DNA of 64,000 nt from Gaiellasilicea sp963707575 (GTDB lineage: Bacteria; Actinomycetota; Thermoleophilia; Gaiellales; Gaiellaceae): the NCBI GenBank assembly GCA_963707575.1, contig OY970171.1, positions 124,001 to 188,000 on the forward strand. The letters are read 5' to 3'. Numbering within the stretch: the first letter of the stretch is position 1; each line of letters begins with the position of its first letter. Shown here one piece after another: positions 43,617-51,735 of the stretch. Under the pieces are notes generated by a model. It searched no databases and was not told where the DNA came from. It was given only the letters and a program-made list of their open reading frames with translations. The translations under genes were made by a program, and so were the position numbers.

Positions 43617-45029
43617 TCAGCGACCGCCACGCGCGGCCGCCGTGATTGCGAGCGCGGAGCCCGTGGCGAAGAGGGCGCCCGCAACGAGCAGTCCGATGCC
43701 GATCCAGAGGATCGAGTCCAACTCGGCGCCGATGCTCAGCTCGGCGGAGACCCCGCGCGACCCGTCCTCGTTCATCACGACCGCCCGCCAGTCCCCGTCC
43801 TCCGGCTCCCATTCGAGCGTCCGTTCGCCGGCACCCGCCGTCGACGCGACCCAGAACGTCTCGTCGCCCGGCGGGGCGCTTGGCGTGCCGCCCGGGCGCC
43901 GCGAGTACTCCGGATCACCGTCGCTGTCGAGGTCGTCGACCACGTCGCGCTCGACGCCTCCGAGGTACCGCGTGACCTCGCCGGCCGGCCCGATCCCGAC
44001 GAACACCGGGCGGTCGCTCTCGCTGCGGATCCGGACCGTGCCGAGGAACGTGTCGAGCGCCCACTCGGCTCCGTCGGCGTCGAGGTCGGCGCTCTCGGAC
44101 ACGATCGCGTACGTCGGTGTCGAGAAATCCTGCGTCGGTGACATGACGAAACCGTCGTCGTCCCGTTGCGTCTGATCGACGGCGACGAGCGCGCAGCCGC
44201 CGGCGAGGAGTCCGAGCGCCAGTAGGCCCGCGATCGTGCCGACGACCACGAGCGCGATTCGTCCCCCACTCCAGCCTCGGCGGGCAGGAGGCGCGGTCGG
44301 CGAAGCCGGCTCGCCGGCGACGGAGGCGGCGGGGGACGCGAGAGCCGGCTCCGCGAGCCCTTCCCCGTCGGCACCTCCCTGGTCGAGCCGGAACGGCGGG
44401 TACTCGTCACGCATGAGCAGCACGTAGGCGGCAACGCGCGCGACCCACCGGTCGAGCCCGACAGCGAGGTCGAAGAGCCCGCCCGGGTACCGCGTGGTGA
44501 AGAGCAGCGCCACACCGGCGAAAAGCACGAGGATGCCGATCAGCCCGGTTTCGAAGCCGATGCCCCAGAACCACTCGTCCACCCGGGCCGCCGCATAGCT
44601 GCCGCCTCCCAGGAAGATCCCCGTGACGATGTAGTGCGGGATCGCGAGCAGCCACCACTTCACCAGGACGAGGCCGCGGGAGAGCTGCTCCGGGTACGCG
44701 ACCTCCAGGCGCGCCGGGTAGTCGGGCACGTCGTCGAGCGTGAAGGGCGGATAGCGATCAGTGCCCAGCGCGCCGTACGAGTAGAACGCGACCCGCCACG
44801 TCCAGCGGAGAACGCCGACGTTGAAGTCGAACATGCCTCGCGGGTAGCGGCCGGTGAACAGGATCGCGAAAAACGCGACGATCGTCAGGACGAACAGCGT
44901 GAGCCAGAGCAGCGCGAGCACGATGTAGTGCGGGATCGCGAGGATCCACTTCACCAGCCAGAGCCAGCGGCTCAGCTTGGGATCCAGCTGTCCCTCGATA
45001 CGGACTGGATACGGCTGCGGTCTGTCCAC
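43617..45029 (-). CDS. tandem DUF4389 membrane protein with extracytoplasmic domain
   Basis: A 470-aa protein. Two DUF4389 units (KWILAIPHYIVLALLWLTLF with FTGRYPRGMFDF; KWWLLAIPHYIVTGIFLGGG with FTTRYPGGLFDL) are each followed by a YPPF segment. After a Pro-rich linker come a TM helix, an acidic extracellular domain (DQTQRDDDGFVMSPTQDFST to WRAVVMNEDGS) and a final TM helix. GTG 45029 has GGAGGAG just upstream, and TAGGGT lies further upstream. Function unknown. Confidence 0.8.
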   Translation of the reverse strand: MDRPQPYPVRIEGQLDPKLSRWLWLVKWILAIPHYIVLALLWLTLFVLTIVAFFAILFTGRYPRGMFDFNVGVLRWTWRVAFYSYGALGTDRYPPFTLDDVPDYPARLEVAYPEQLSRGLVLVKWWLLAIPHYIVTGIFLGGGSYAAARVDEWFWGIGFETGLIGILVLFAGVALLFTTRYPGGLFDLAVGLDRWVARVAAYVLLMRDEYPPFRLDQGGADGEGLAEPALASPAASVAGEPASPTAPPARRGWSGGRIALVVVGTIAGLLALGLLAGGCALVAVDQTQRDDDGFVMSPTQDFSTPTYAIVSESADLDADGAEWALDTFLGTVRIRSESDRPVFVGIGPAGEVTRYLGGVERDVVDDLDSDGDPEYSRRPGGTPSAPPGDETFWVASTAGAGERTLEWEPEDGDWRAVVMNEDGSRGVSAELSIGAELDSILWIGIGLLVAGALFATGSALAITAAARGGR

Positions 45030-45167
45030 CCACTCCTCCGCGCTGGCTCGACCCTAGGGGATCAGGCGTGCCGATGCGAGGCGCTCCCCACTCGACAGAC
45101 GCAATCTGCGGCGGAATTCGCGTTCCAGGAATCTGGCCACTGCTCGCCACGACGCGAGTGCGGACGC

Positions 45168-45878
45168 TTACGCTCGAGCCGCGAAGAGCGCCACGGACCC
45201 GACCACTTCGACCTGGACCTCGGTCAGCTCGGACGCAAGCCCCTGCTCGAGTCCCCGCTGGTCGTCCTCGAGGTTCGAGAAGATTCGCTTCCGGTTGTAG
45301 AGGCGCATCAGGCGGCGTCCGAGGAGGTTGTGGGAGACGCCGCGGCCGAGAATCGTGCTTCCGAAGAAAACCCCGCCCGACGCGAGATAGGGTCGGAGGT
45401 TCGACGCCACCGTCGCTGCTTTCGCCTCCAGTCCGCCAGGAAGACAATGGAAGAGGAAGTTCGCCGCAATCGAGTCGAAGAGCGCGTCGCCCAGGTCGAC
45501 TCGATCCAACACGTTCGCCTGAACCGTCGCGGGCGCATAGCGGCGGATCCGGTCGGATGCTGCCGAGAGTGAGTTCTCGTTCAGGTCGAGCAGCGTGATC
45601 TTCGGGCTCTCGACCGGCCATCTGCAGTGGTCGAGAAACCAGCCAGTGCCAACACCGACGTCGAGGTGGCGCGCGCCGACGTGACTGTCGTACCGCCCGA
45701 GCATCTTGGAGCTGCGACATCGCCAGACGAAGCGGTTCGAGAACCCAAGGACAAAAAGGTCGTAGACCCGCAGCGTGAACGGCGTGTAGATGCGCTGGCC
45801 AGCCTCGACTTCGTCCGCCTTCGGCCCCTCAGTCGGCCACTCTGGAAGCTTACGCCTGGGAGGCGCGCTTCGGAGCAT
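45168..45878 (-). CDS. class I SAM-dependent methyltransferase
   Basis: A 236-aa protein. Motif I is HLDVGVGTGWFLDH, followed by ITLLDLNENSLSAAS (motif II acidic), ANVLDRVDLGDALFDSIAAN and a C-terminal GVFFGSTILG. The substrate is unknown. The ATG at 45878 overlaps the previous gene by 29 nt; a longer start (45926) overlaps by 77 nt and is less likely. Local codon use is less GC-biased than in the first half of the window. Confidence 0.8.
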   Translation of the reverse strand: MLRSAPPRRKLPEWPTEGPKADEVEAGQRIYTPFTLRVYDLFVLGFSNRFVWRCRSSKMLGRYDSHVGARHLDVGVGTGWFLDHCRWPVESPKITLLDLNENSLSAASDRIRRYAPATVQANVLDRVDLGDALFDSIAANFLFHCLPGGLEAKAATVASNLRPYLASGGVFFGSTILGRGVSHNLLGRRLMRLYNRKRIFSNLEDDQRGLEQGLASELTEVQVEVVGSVALFAARA

Positions 45879-46302
45879 TCTGTTCAGTGGCACGAAACGC
45901 CCTTCCGGCCTGCTCCGACGCCACAAGACGAGTGAAGCCTGCGAACAAGGATTCCACCACGACAGCGCCGCGTCCCAGCAACCGCGCCTTCTCGTGCAAC
46001 TGTTCCAGCACCTTCTCGCTCGGCTCGCCGTAGATGTGGATCGAGGACAGGGTGACGAGCTCGACGAACCGCCGAAAGAGAGGCCCGGCCACCGCCATGT
46101 GGTACTCCAAGGAAGCGGAGTCGGGATGCACGTTCACCACCGTTATCTCGGTGCCATCCTCGCTGAAGTAAACGTTGTAAGCGATGAGCCGAGGCTCGTT
46201 CGCTTCGACAAAGTCGACCAGCTCTCTGATGGCTGGCTTCAATGCGTCGAGCGCTCCCTCGCGAACGTCCGAACGATCGACATACAAGATCAGATCCGAC
46301 AT
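45850..46302 (-). CDS. dimeric alpha/beta-barrel (ABM-like) protein
   Basis: A 150-aa protein. LILYVDRSDVREGALDALKP, then AYNVYFSEDGTEITVVNVHP, then HMAVAGPLFRRFVELVTLSS follow the antibiotic-biosynthesis-monooxygenase type ferredoxin-like fold. AGGAGG precedes ATG 46302. Its end overlaps the methyltransferase start, so the two are cotranscribed. The reaction is unknown. Confidence 0.55.
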   Translation of the reverse strand: MSDLILYVDRSDVREGALDALKPAIRELVDFVEANEPRLIAYNVYFSEDGTEITVVNVHPDSASLEYHMAVAGPLFRRFVELVTLSSIHIYGEPSEKVLEQLHEKARLLGRGAVVVESLFAGFTRLVASEQAGRAFRATEQNAPKRASQA

Positions 46303-46319
46303 GTGCCTCCTGTGACGTT

Positions 46320-46511
46320 CTACCAGGAGTCAAGCGTGCTCGGCGACTCTCCAGGCCGCCGCGCGGTCCTCACTTCAAGACCGATCGGCCGGCGCTGAGC
46401 CAGCCAGACCCGAAGGTTGTCCGAGCGAGGGGGCGCGGTCACACCGGACGTGTCGACCGCCTGGACCGTGAGCCTGTTCGGCCCCGTGTCGCGGCAGTAC
46501 ACGAGCCAGAC
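46320..46511 (-). pseudogene. decayed fragment with Ig/Fn3-like sequence
   Basis: The minus strand has an isolated stretch FASVWLVYCRDTGPNRLTVQ, then AVDTSGVTAPPRSDNLRVWL, which resembles the end of an Ig-like or Fn3 domain. It is preceded at once by an in-frame TAG and followed by an unrelated tail. No start or complete domain is present, so it looks like a leftover of a secreted protein gene. The rest of 46303-46669 holds nothing recognisable. Confidence 0.35.
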
Positions 46512-46669
46512 CGACGCGAATCGTCGCTAACGCCTCATTGCAGCAGTCGGCGTGTGCCAGTGCAGGCGGGAGGAGCGCAGTTTCCGATCACATCTGCGGC
46601 AGCCCGTATCGCCGTGAGTCGCCCGCGAACGTACCGTCGACGTCGTTCCCAACACGTCAGGAGACTCTC

Positions 46670-47029
46670 ATGCCCGACTCTGACACCGGCGAGCGCGTCA
46701 CCGACGTGCTCAACACTCCATCGCGCGATGGACTCGTCGTCAACGCCGTACGCGTCGACTACGAGCCGGGCGGGTTCTCGCGCGCTCACCGGCACCCGGC
46801 CGGCGCATACGTGTACGTGATCGACGGCAGCGTGATCTTCGGAATCGATGATCGCGAACCGGTCGTAATCAAGGCGGGAGACTCGTTCTACGAGCCGCCG
46901 GGCGCGCTCCACGCCGTGTCGCGCAACGCGAGCCAGGAGCTCCCGGCGAGCCTGCTCGCGTTCTTCGTTCTCGGTGAGGGTGAGTCCCCGACCGTCTACG
47001 ACGGCACTGACGGGGTGAAGGCGGCGTGA
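46670..47029 (+). CDS. cupin-domain protein
   Basis: A 119-aa single cupin: RVDYEPGGFSRAHRHPAGAY (motif 1 with His pair), VIDGSVIFGID, then GDSFYEPPGALHAVSRN (motif 2 with His). It may be a metal-dependent isomerase, dioxygenase or sensor. GGAG lies before ATG. Its stop overlaps the next ATG by one base (TGATG). Confidence 0.8.
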   Translation: MPDSDTGERVTDVLNTPSRDGLVVNAVRVDYEPGGFSRAHRHPAGAYVYVIDGSVIFGIDDREPVVIKAGDSFYEPPGALHAVSRNASQELPASLLAFFVLGEGESPTVYDGTDGVKAA

Positions 47030-47910
47030 TGCGCGTCGTCAGGCTGCGCGGGGCGGGCGGTCCGGAGCAGCTCGCGGTCGAGGAGGCCGACAAGCCACGC
47101 CCCGGTCCGACGGAGGCGCTCGTCCGCGTGCACGCGGCGGCGATCACCCGCGGCGAGCTGGACTGGCCGGTGGACCGTTTGCCAGCGATCCCGTCCTACG
47201 AACTCTCCGGCGTGATCGAGGAAGTCGGCACGGCCGTCGCGGGCGTCGCGGACGGCGACGAGGTGTTCGCGCTCACCCCGTTCGACCGCGATGGCGTCGC
47301 GGCCGACTACACAGCAGTTCGCGCCGAACTACTCGTGCCGAGGCCGCGGGCACTCGGGCACGCCGAATGCGCCGCGATCCCGCTGCCTGCACTCAGCGCC
47401 TGGCAGGGGCTGTTCGACCACGGCCGGCTCGGGGCAGACGAGCGCGTGCTGGTCCACGGGGCCTCGGGCAACGTCGGCGGCTTCGCGGTACAACTCGCCC
47501 GCGCGGCCGGCGCGCACGTGATCGGGACTGCATCCGCGGAGAACCTGGATTTCGTCCTCGAACTCGGCGCACACGACGTGGTCGACGCGGCGGAGGGCTT
47601 CGAGGACGCCGTGGGACCCGTCGACGTCGTCTTCGACACCGTCGGCGGCGAGCGGTTGCGTCGCTCCCGCGCCGTGCTGCGCCCCGGCGGACGACTGGTC
47701 TCGGTGGCCGAAGAGCCGCCCGAGGGGGGCGTGTACTTCATCGTCGAGCCGAATCGCGACCAGCTCCACTCGCTGGCGAAGCTCGTAGATGGCGGCGATC
47801 TGCGTCCCCCGCCCGTCGAGGTCTTTCCGCTCACATCGGCGCCGGAGGCGTTCGCGCGGAGCCTGGAGCCAGGTCGGCAAAGCAAGGTGGTGCTGTCTGT
47901 CTGCGCGTGA
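47029..47910 (+). CDS. zinc-less MDR oxidoreductase (quinone reductase-like)
   Basis: A 293-aa medium-chain reductase. VVRLRGAGGPEQLAVEEAD opens it, then SYELSGVIEEVGTAVAGV, then the NADPH site VLVHGASGNVGGFAVQLARA, and VVFDTVGGERL. No structural zinc Cys cluster. It is coupled to the cupin gene. It probably reduces an enone or quinone with NADPH. Confidence 0.87.
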   Translation: MRVVRLRGAGGPEQLAVEEADKPRPGPTEALVRVHAAAITRGELDWPVDRLPAIPSYELSGVIEEVGTAVAGVADGDEVFALTPFDRDGVAADYTAVRAELLVPRPRALGHAECAAIPLPALSAWQGLFDHGRLGADERVLVHGASGNVGGFAVQLARAAGAHVIGTASAENLDFVLELGAHDVVDAAEGFEDAVGPVDVVFDTVGGERLRRSRAVLRPGGRLVSVAEEPPEGGVYFIVEPNRDQLHSLAKLVDGGDLRPPPVEVFPLTSAPEAFARSLEPGRQSKVVLSVCA

Positions 47911-47990
47911 CGTCGGGTGATCGAGCGAACTGATCAAACAATCGTCTCGCCGTCTCGCCGGCCCCGTTCAGCGCGTGCATCCTGAGGCGG

Positions 47991-48637
47991 ATGCATCACG
48001 TCGAGACCACGATCGCGGGGATCGGAATCCCCGACAGCGCCCTCACCCGCGAGGCAACCGAGTTCGTGCGGGAGGTATCCACGCGGCTGCTGTTCGACCA
48101 TTCACGGCGCGTGTTCCTCTGGGCCTCGCTGCAGGCCGAGCGGCTCAGCCTCGACCACGACGCCGAGCTGCTCTACGTAGGCGCGATGTTTCACGACGTG
48201 GGTCTGCTCGAGGGCCATCGCTCCGAACACGAGCGCTTCGAGATCGACGGGGCGAACGCCGCCCGCGCCTTCCTCGAGCGGCACGGCCTGCCCGAGGAAC
48301 AGCTCACGACGGTCTGGGAATCGATCGCGCTGCACACGACCAGGCAGGTGCCGAACTACAACAGCCAGAGGTGCGGCTCGTCGCTCTCGGCGTGCAGTAC
48401 GACGTCAACGGTTCGGACTTCGACAGTCTCACGGCCCAGCAGCGTGACGCGGTCCTTGCCGCCCATCCGCGGACGAACTTCAAGACCGGCATGATCGAGG
48501 CCCTTGCGACAGGCGTCCGCAACAAGCCGGAAACCGCCGTCGGAACGGTCCTGACCGACGTTCTCGAAGCGACCGTGCCCGGTTACGTGCGACCCAACTT
48601 CTGCGACGCCATCCAAAACTCCCGCTTCGAGACGTGA
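47991..48637 (+). pseudogene. HD-domain phosphohydrolase, broken by a 1-nt deletion
   Basis: From ATG 47991 the protein reads as an HD-domain enzyme (cyanamide-hydratase-like): FDHSRRVFLWASLQAERLSL, YVGAMFHDVGLLEGHR (HD), then SIALHTTRQVPNY at 48350. The frame then degenerates. A second frame continues with QQPEVRLVALGVQYDVNG and DAVLAAHPRTNFKTGMIEAL to a stop at 48637. One missing base near 48355-48362 explains it. The restored length would be about 215 aa. It may be mutation or sequencing error; it lies just outside the integrated element. Confidence 0.65.
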
Positions 48638-48765
48638 CCCGCACTCGCTGGGGGCGACCCAGAGGCGCCACGTCCGCGCCCGAGGGCCGTCGGCCGACCC
48701 GACCGAAGCGGATGATCTGCTTGCGCGAGTTACTCACGCCGACCGCTTTGCGGGCCTTTCGTGAG

Positions 48766-48809
48766 AGCGGATGATGGGACTCGAACCCACGACCTTCTGC
48801 ATGGCAAGC
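48766..48809 (-). repeat. orphan 3' tRNA-Gly fragment (attachment site copy)
   Basis: All 44 nt are identical to 51606-51649. It starts exactly at the discriminator base and runs through the T arm and anticodon stem-loop. Outside it the two copies differ at once. It is not a functional tRNA. Confidence 0.85.
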
Positions 48810-49250
48810 GTTTCATGCCCTTCCTACGCAACTCTGATCTAGCCGTGGAATGTAGTGTTTTGCAGCAGTTTTTTGTCATTCCGCGGCCAAAGTGAGGGCC
48901 GAGATGACGCTGCCTAGAGCGTCAGCTAACCCGACTCTGCGGGATATCTGCGGGATGAGCCACGGCAGGAACAGAACCCGCGAAACGTTCCCGCCGATCG
49001 ACCGACGTCGAATCCGTATGGGCCTTACCGGCCCGCATGGCTACTGGGTTTTGGCTTAGCCATGCGGGTCAGGTGGGTCAGGTATGCCGGGAATGTCCAC
49101 CGCGTGCTACCCCCGGTGCTACCCCAAGGACGACACGCGCGCAACAATTTGTAGTAGAGGCGTCTGCGCCACTAACCGCGAACACCAGGACTCAGGAGCA
49201 GGCCGCTGGCCGAAGCGCTCTTCGAGCACGAATCCCGCACTAAGCGGGAT
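48810..49250. repeat. gene-poor left end of element with several short repeats
   Basis: No convincing gene. It holds a 12-bp inverted repeat CCCGCATGGCTA/TAGCCATGCGGG (49032-49068), a perfect tandem 9-mer GGGTCAGGT x2 (49066-49083), GTGCTACCCC x2 at 12-bp spacing (49104-49125), and GGGATATCTGCGGGATG (48941-48957), which recurs with one mismatch at 51538-51554. These could be integrase arm sites or a terminator. Confidence 0.5.
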
Positions 49251-49490
49251 CTACTCGTCCCCGTACGTCTCGAAGCGCTCGGCACCTGTGTAATCGGTGT
49301 AGAAGGTCGAACCGTCAGACCGCGTGCATTTCATGTCGTTGTCCCAATTGTAATCGTAGCTCGTGACTTCCTCGCACGAGCCCGCTGCGGAGTGCGGGGA
49401 CCCCGCAGCGGTACTGCCGCCGCAGCCGGCGACGGCAAGCACGGCGACGACGAGGGCGGTGATCGCTACAACAATGGTGGTCCTCCGCAT
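49251..49490 (-). CDS. small lipoprotein in the element
   Basis: A 79-aa product: RRTTIVVAITALVVAVLAVAG ending in a lipobox Cys, then Gly/Ser/Ala and a short acidic domain with YDYNWDNDMKCTRSDGSTFY. A second Cys pair might form a disulfide. The start is uncertain: ATG 49520 and longer frames are open upstream. Function unknown. Confidence 0.55.
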   Translation of the reverse strand: MRRTTIVVAITALVVAVLAVAGCGGSTAAGSPHSAAGSCEEVTSYDYNWDNDMKCTRSDGSTFYTDYTGAERFETYGDE

Positions 49491-49831
49491 GGCCGAGGAG
49501 GATGGTGCCGCCGCGTCCATTTCGTACCAGCCTTGTGTCTGAACGCCCGGGGCAGAGGCCTCGTCGATCGGCTCCGGGACAGGGTTGAACAGCGGCTCCG
49601 CAGCATTGCCTTCCACAGGGCGTCTATCGGCGCTGCGCTCCCCCACTTGAGCGGAAGGGCGCGCGCCTGCTCGCCCTTCCCCCCAACAGATGGACGTCCA
49701 GGCCGCAGCGGCGCGCGCCAGCGGAACCGTAGACGATCACCGTGGATCTCAGCCGTCACGAATCCTGGCCGCTGACCGCCCTCTTGGTTAGTCGGTTCGA
49801 AACTTAGTTCAAGCCGCCGCCCGAACGGGGT

Positions 49832-50014
49832 TCAAGGCGCGCGCCGGCGTGGTGGCCTTTCGCCGTCTCTTAGACGGGCGTCAAGGACGCGGCTTTCCAC
49901 ATCCCGGCGGTTCTCCTCGGCTTCCTTTGTGGCCTGAGGTGTGCTTGACCCGGACTGAGATCCGTTGACCCAGTTAAGGAATCTCGCACTATGCCGGTAC
50001 AACGCGCGGAGCAT
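49832..50014 (-). CDS. possible 60-aa hydrophilic protein
   Basis: A short ORF with natural-looking composition (FLNWVNGSQSGSSTPQATKE, then AEENRRDVESRVLDARLRDG) and a basic end. TAGCCT lies 9 nt before the ATG. No homology recognised. The neighbouring stretch 49524-49831 shows no other gene. Confidence 0.3.
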   Translation of the reverse strand: MLRALYRHSARFLNWVNGSQSGSSTPQATKEAEENRRDVESRVLDARLRDGERPPRRRAP

Positions 50015-50057
50015 CTGACGGCAAGGCTACTCCGATCAGTCCAAAACGGCCACTGAA

Positions 50058-50210
50058 TCACGGCTTCTGGCCGCTGACGTTCCGCGGCTTCTGGCAGACC
50101 GGGCACATCCGCGGCCGGCGCGGCGGATTCTCGATGCTGTCGTGCTCGAGCATCGGCACCGTGTGACCGCACGAGAGCTACCACCCCGGCTCATTCACCG
50201 GAGTCGGCAT
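50058..50210 (-). pseudogene. 50-codon zinc-knuckle gene with in-frame amber stop
   Basis: ATG 50210 reads MPTPVNEPGW, then TAG (50180-50178), then in the same frame LSCGHTVPMLEHDSIENPPR and CPVCQKPRNVSGQKP with a TGA end. The CGH and CPVC motifs suggest a zinc-binding mini-protein. TGG to TAG at codon 11 would explain the break. The ATG overlaps the end of the upstream membrane gene. Readthrough or a downstream GTG start are less likely alternatives. Confidence 0.45.
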
Positions 50211-50445
50211 GACTCCCGAGGTGGGCGGTCGATGTCGTTTCGGACCAGTCATCGACCCAGGCGTTGACGACCAGGTAGAAGACCACGGCAAGCGCAACGA
50301 TGACCCCAAGGGCCACGAGCTTGAGGAACCATCCTCCGGCTACCACCGGCCTGCCGCCGGCAGCAAGCCTGCGAGCCATCTCCTCGAGCCGCTCATCGCG
50401 TCGCTTCTTGCGCCAGCTCTGCCACTTCTCAACCCGCCCGGCCAT
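50191..50445 (-). CDS. 84-aa single-TM protein in the element
   Basis: A basic N-terminus (RVEKWQSWRKKRRDERLEEM), one TM helix (FLKLVALGVIVALAVVFYLV) and a short polar tail. GGAGGG precedes ATG 50445. No family recognised. Confidence 0.55.
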   Translation of the reverse strand: MAGRVEKWQSWRKKRRDERLEEMARRLAAGGRPVVAGGWFLKLVALGVIVALAVVFYLVVNAWVDDWSETTSTAHLGSHADSGE

Positions 50446-50592
50446 TCCGACCCTCCGGTGAGCGTTCCCACGAGAGTACGCCTCGCCGAAAGCCAGCACA
50501 ATGGGACACGATTGGTACACATGGCCGGCGCGGAGGTTCGTCGGGCCGATCGTGTTCGAGCAATGCCACGGAATGCCCGCGCAACAGTTCAG

Positions 50593-50829
50593 TCAAGAGC
50601 TCGAGGCTGGTGCGTCCGGCCGGAACTCCCGATGCGCACACGCCGCGCAGAACGCGTGGAGCTCGCCGGCGCCGTCGCTCCAGTACCGCCAGCCCGCGTC
50701 TTTCGCGTCGGCCTCCGGGATTTGCTCGCGGCAGTTCGAGCACGTCAGCGCGCCGGGCAGGCTAGCCGCCGTGTAACGCCAGAAGCACGCCTCCCCCGGC
50801 GCTGACCGCACTCCATCCGGCAGGTTCAC
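50593..50829 (-). CDS. small zinc-ribbon protein in the element
   Basis: A 78-aa protein with two CxxC knuckles: LTCSNCREQIPEADAKDAGW and HAFCAACAHREF. It should bind one zinc. The start is GTG 50829; shorter starts are possible since the first 25 residues are not clearly conserved. It is divergent from the potassium-channel remnant. Confidence 0.5.
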   Translation of the reverse strand: MNLPDGVRSAPGEACFWRYTAASLPGALTCSNCREQIPEADAKDAGWRYWSDGAGELHAFCAACAHREFRPDAPASSS

Positions 50830-50855
50830 AGCCGCCCGTGCCGAACCGAGCCGCG

Positions 50856-51227
50856 ATGTGGAACCAGGATGAGGCGGGGCGGGTCACACGCCGTTTGAGC
50901 CGGTCGTGCTCGCGGCCACGCTCTCGCTGATCCCGATCCTGATCATCGAGGCCGACACGACTCCGACGGCTGGCGGACGTTCGCGACGGTCGCGAACTGG
51001 GTCATCTGGGCGATCTTCCAATGGAGCTCACCGCCGTCCTCGTCTACGCGAAGCGCAAGCGGGCCGCCCTTTCGAGCGCACTGGCTTGACGTTGCGATCG
51101 TCCTCCTCACAATCCCCCTCCTCGGAAAAGCACTTGCCTGGATCCGGTTCGCCCGCTTCGTTCGCCTCGCCCGCTTCGGGGTCATCATTGGCCGCGCCCT
51201 GCAAGCCGACCGACGGCTCACGTCCGG
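50856..51227 (+). pseudogene. 5' remnant of voltage-gated potassium-channel-like gene
   Basis: Piecing frames together gives MWNQDEAGRVTRR, then FEPVVLAATLSLIPILIIEA (S1), DGWRTFATVANWVIWAIF and MELTAVLVYAKRKR (S2), HWLDVAIVLLTIPLLGKALA (S3) and WIRFARFVRLARFGVIIGRA (S4 with regular Arg). At least four 1-nt indels separate these (near 50896, 50955, 51019 and 51071). The pore and C-terminus are missing. It runs in frame into integrase sequence at about 51228. Confidence 0.6.
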
Positions 51228-51525
51228 GCTGGTCTTTGCGACTCGGGGAGGCGCGCCTCTCGGCTCTCGCTTCGAGGCATCCTTCCGGCTCGCAGTCGAG
51301 CTCGCCGAGCTCGAGGGCACGACCTTTCACGCGCTGCGCCATACCTGCGCCAGCCTTCTGATCGCCGCCAAGGCGAATCCGCTCGAGATCGCCGAGCAAC
51401 TCGGCCACTTGAGCGGAGGCAAGCCAGATCCGACCATGATCTGGAAGCGTTATGGGTGGCTCTATGAAGGTGCTACGAAGTCAGCCGTGATGCGGCTGGA
51501 CGAGCTCATCGCGTCGGCTCCGTAG
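51228..51525 (+). pseudogene. C-terminal fragment of tyrosine integrase
   Basis: About 98 codons: LVFATRGGAPL, then FHALRHTCASLLIAAKANPL with the HxxR box, IAEQLGHLSGG with the LGH His, and WKRYGWLYEG with the likely catalytic Tyr. This is the back half of a tyrosine recombinase; the N-terminal core- and arm-binding domains and first catalytic Arg are absent. It is fused in frame to a channel fragment. It ends at TAG 51525, 80 bp from the tRNA-Gly 3' end. Confidence 0.75.
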
Positions 51526-51605
51526 CGCCGTCATGAGGGATATCCGCGGGATGCCGCGCCGGGGCCTGTCGAGAGCTGCGCCTCTGAAACGGCTTGTTCA
51601 AGGGA

Positions 51606-51679
51606 AGCGGATGATGGGACTCGAACCCACGACCTTCTGCATGGCAAGCAGACGCTCTAGCCAACTGAGCTACATCCGC
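51606..51679 (-). tRNA. tRNA-Gly (GCC)
   Basis: Acceptor GCGGATG/CATCCGC, anticodon loop TTGCCAT (GCC), T arm GGGTTCGAGTCCC. No encoded CCA. It serves as the attachment site of the decayed element. Confidence 0.96.
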
Positions 51680-51689
51680 GCGAGGCGCC

Positions 51690-51695
51690 AGTATA
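51690..51695 (-). promoter_or_regulatory. -10 box of tRNA-Gly
   Basis: TATACT (minus strand) ends exactly 10 nt before the tRNA 5' end. Confidence 0.6.
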
Positions 51696-51735
51696 GCCAC
51701 GCCTCCCGCGTCCCTGTGGCCCCGCGCCGCCCCGG

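Larger units (their letters stand above)
48766..51649. mobile_element. decayed integrative element inserted at tRNA-Gly
   Basis: The interval is bounded by a 44-bp perfect direct repeat: 48766-48809 and 51606-51649. The right copy is the 3' portion of an intact tRNA-Gly gene; the left copy is an orphan. A tyrosine-integrase C-terminus ends 80 bp from the tRNA. The cargo is small genes and broken genes, with lower GC and many short repeats near the left end. Family knowledge: tyrosine recombinases integrate at tRNA 3' ends and restore the tRNA. With only half an integrase it cannot move by itself. Confidence 0.75.

Noticed and set aside
48766..48809. A second tRNA-Gly gene
   Set aside because: Only the 3' 44 nt are present. 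There is no acceptor 5' strand or D arm, so it is an attachment-site copy.
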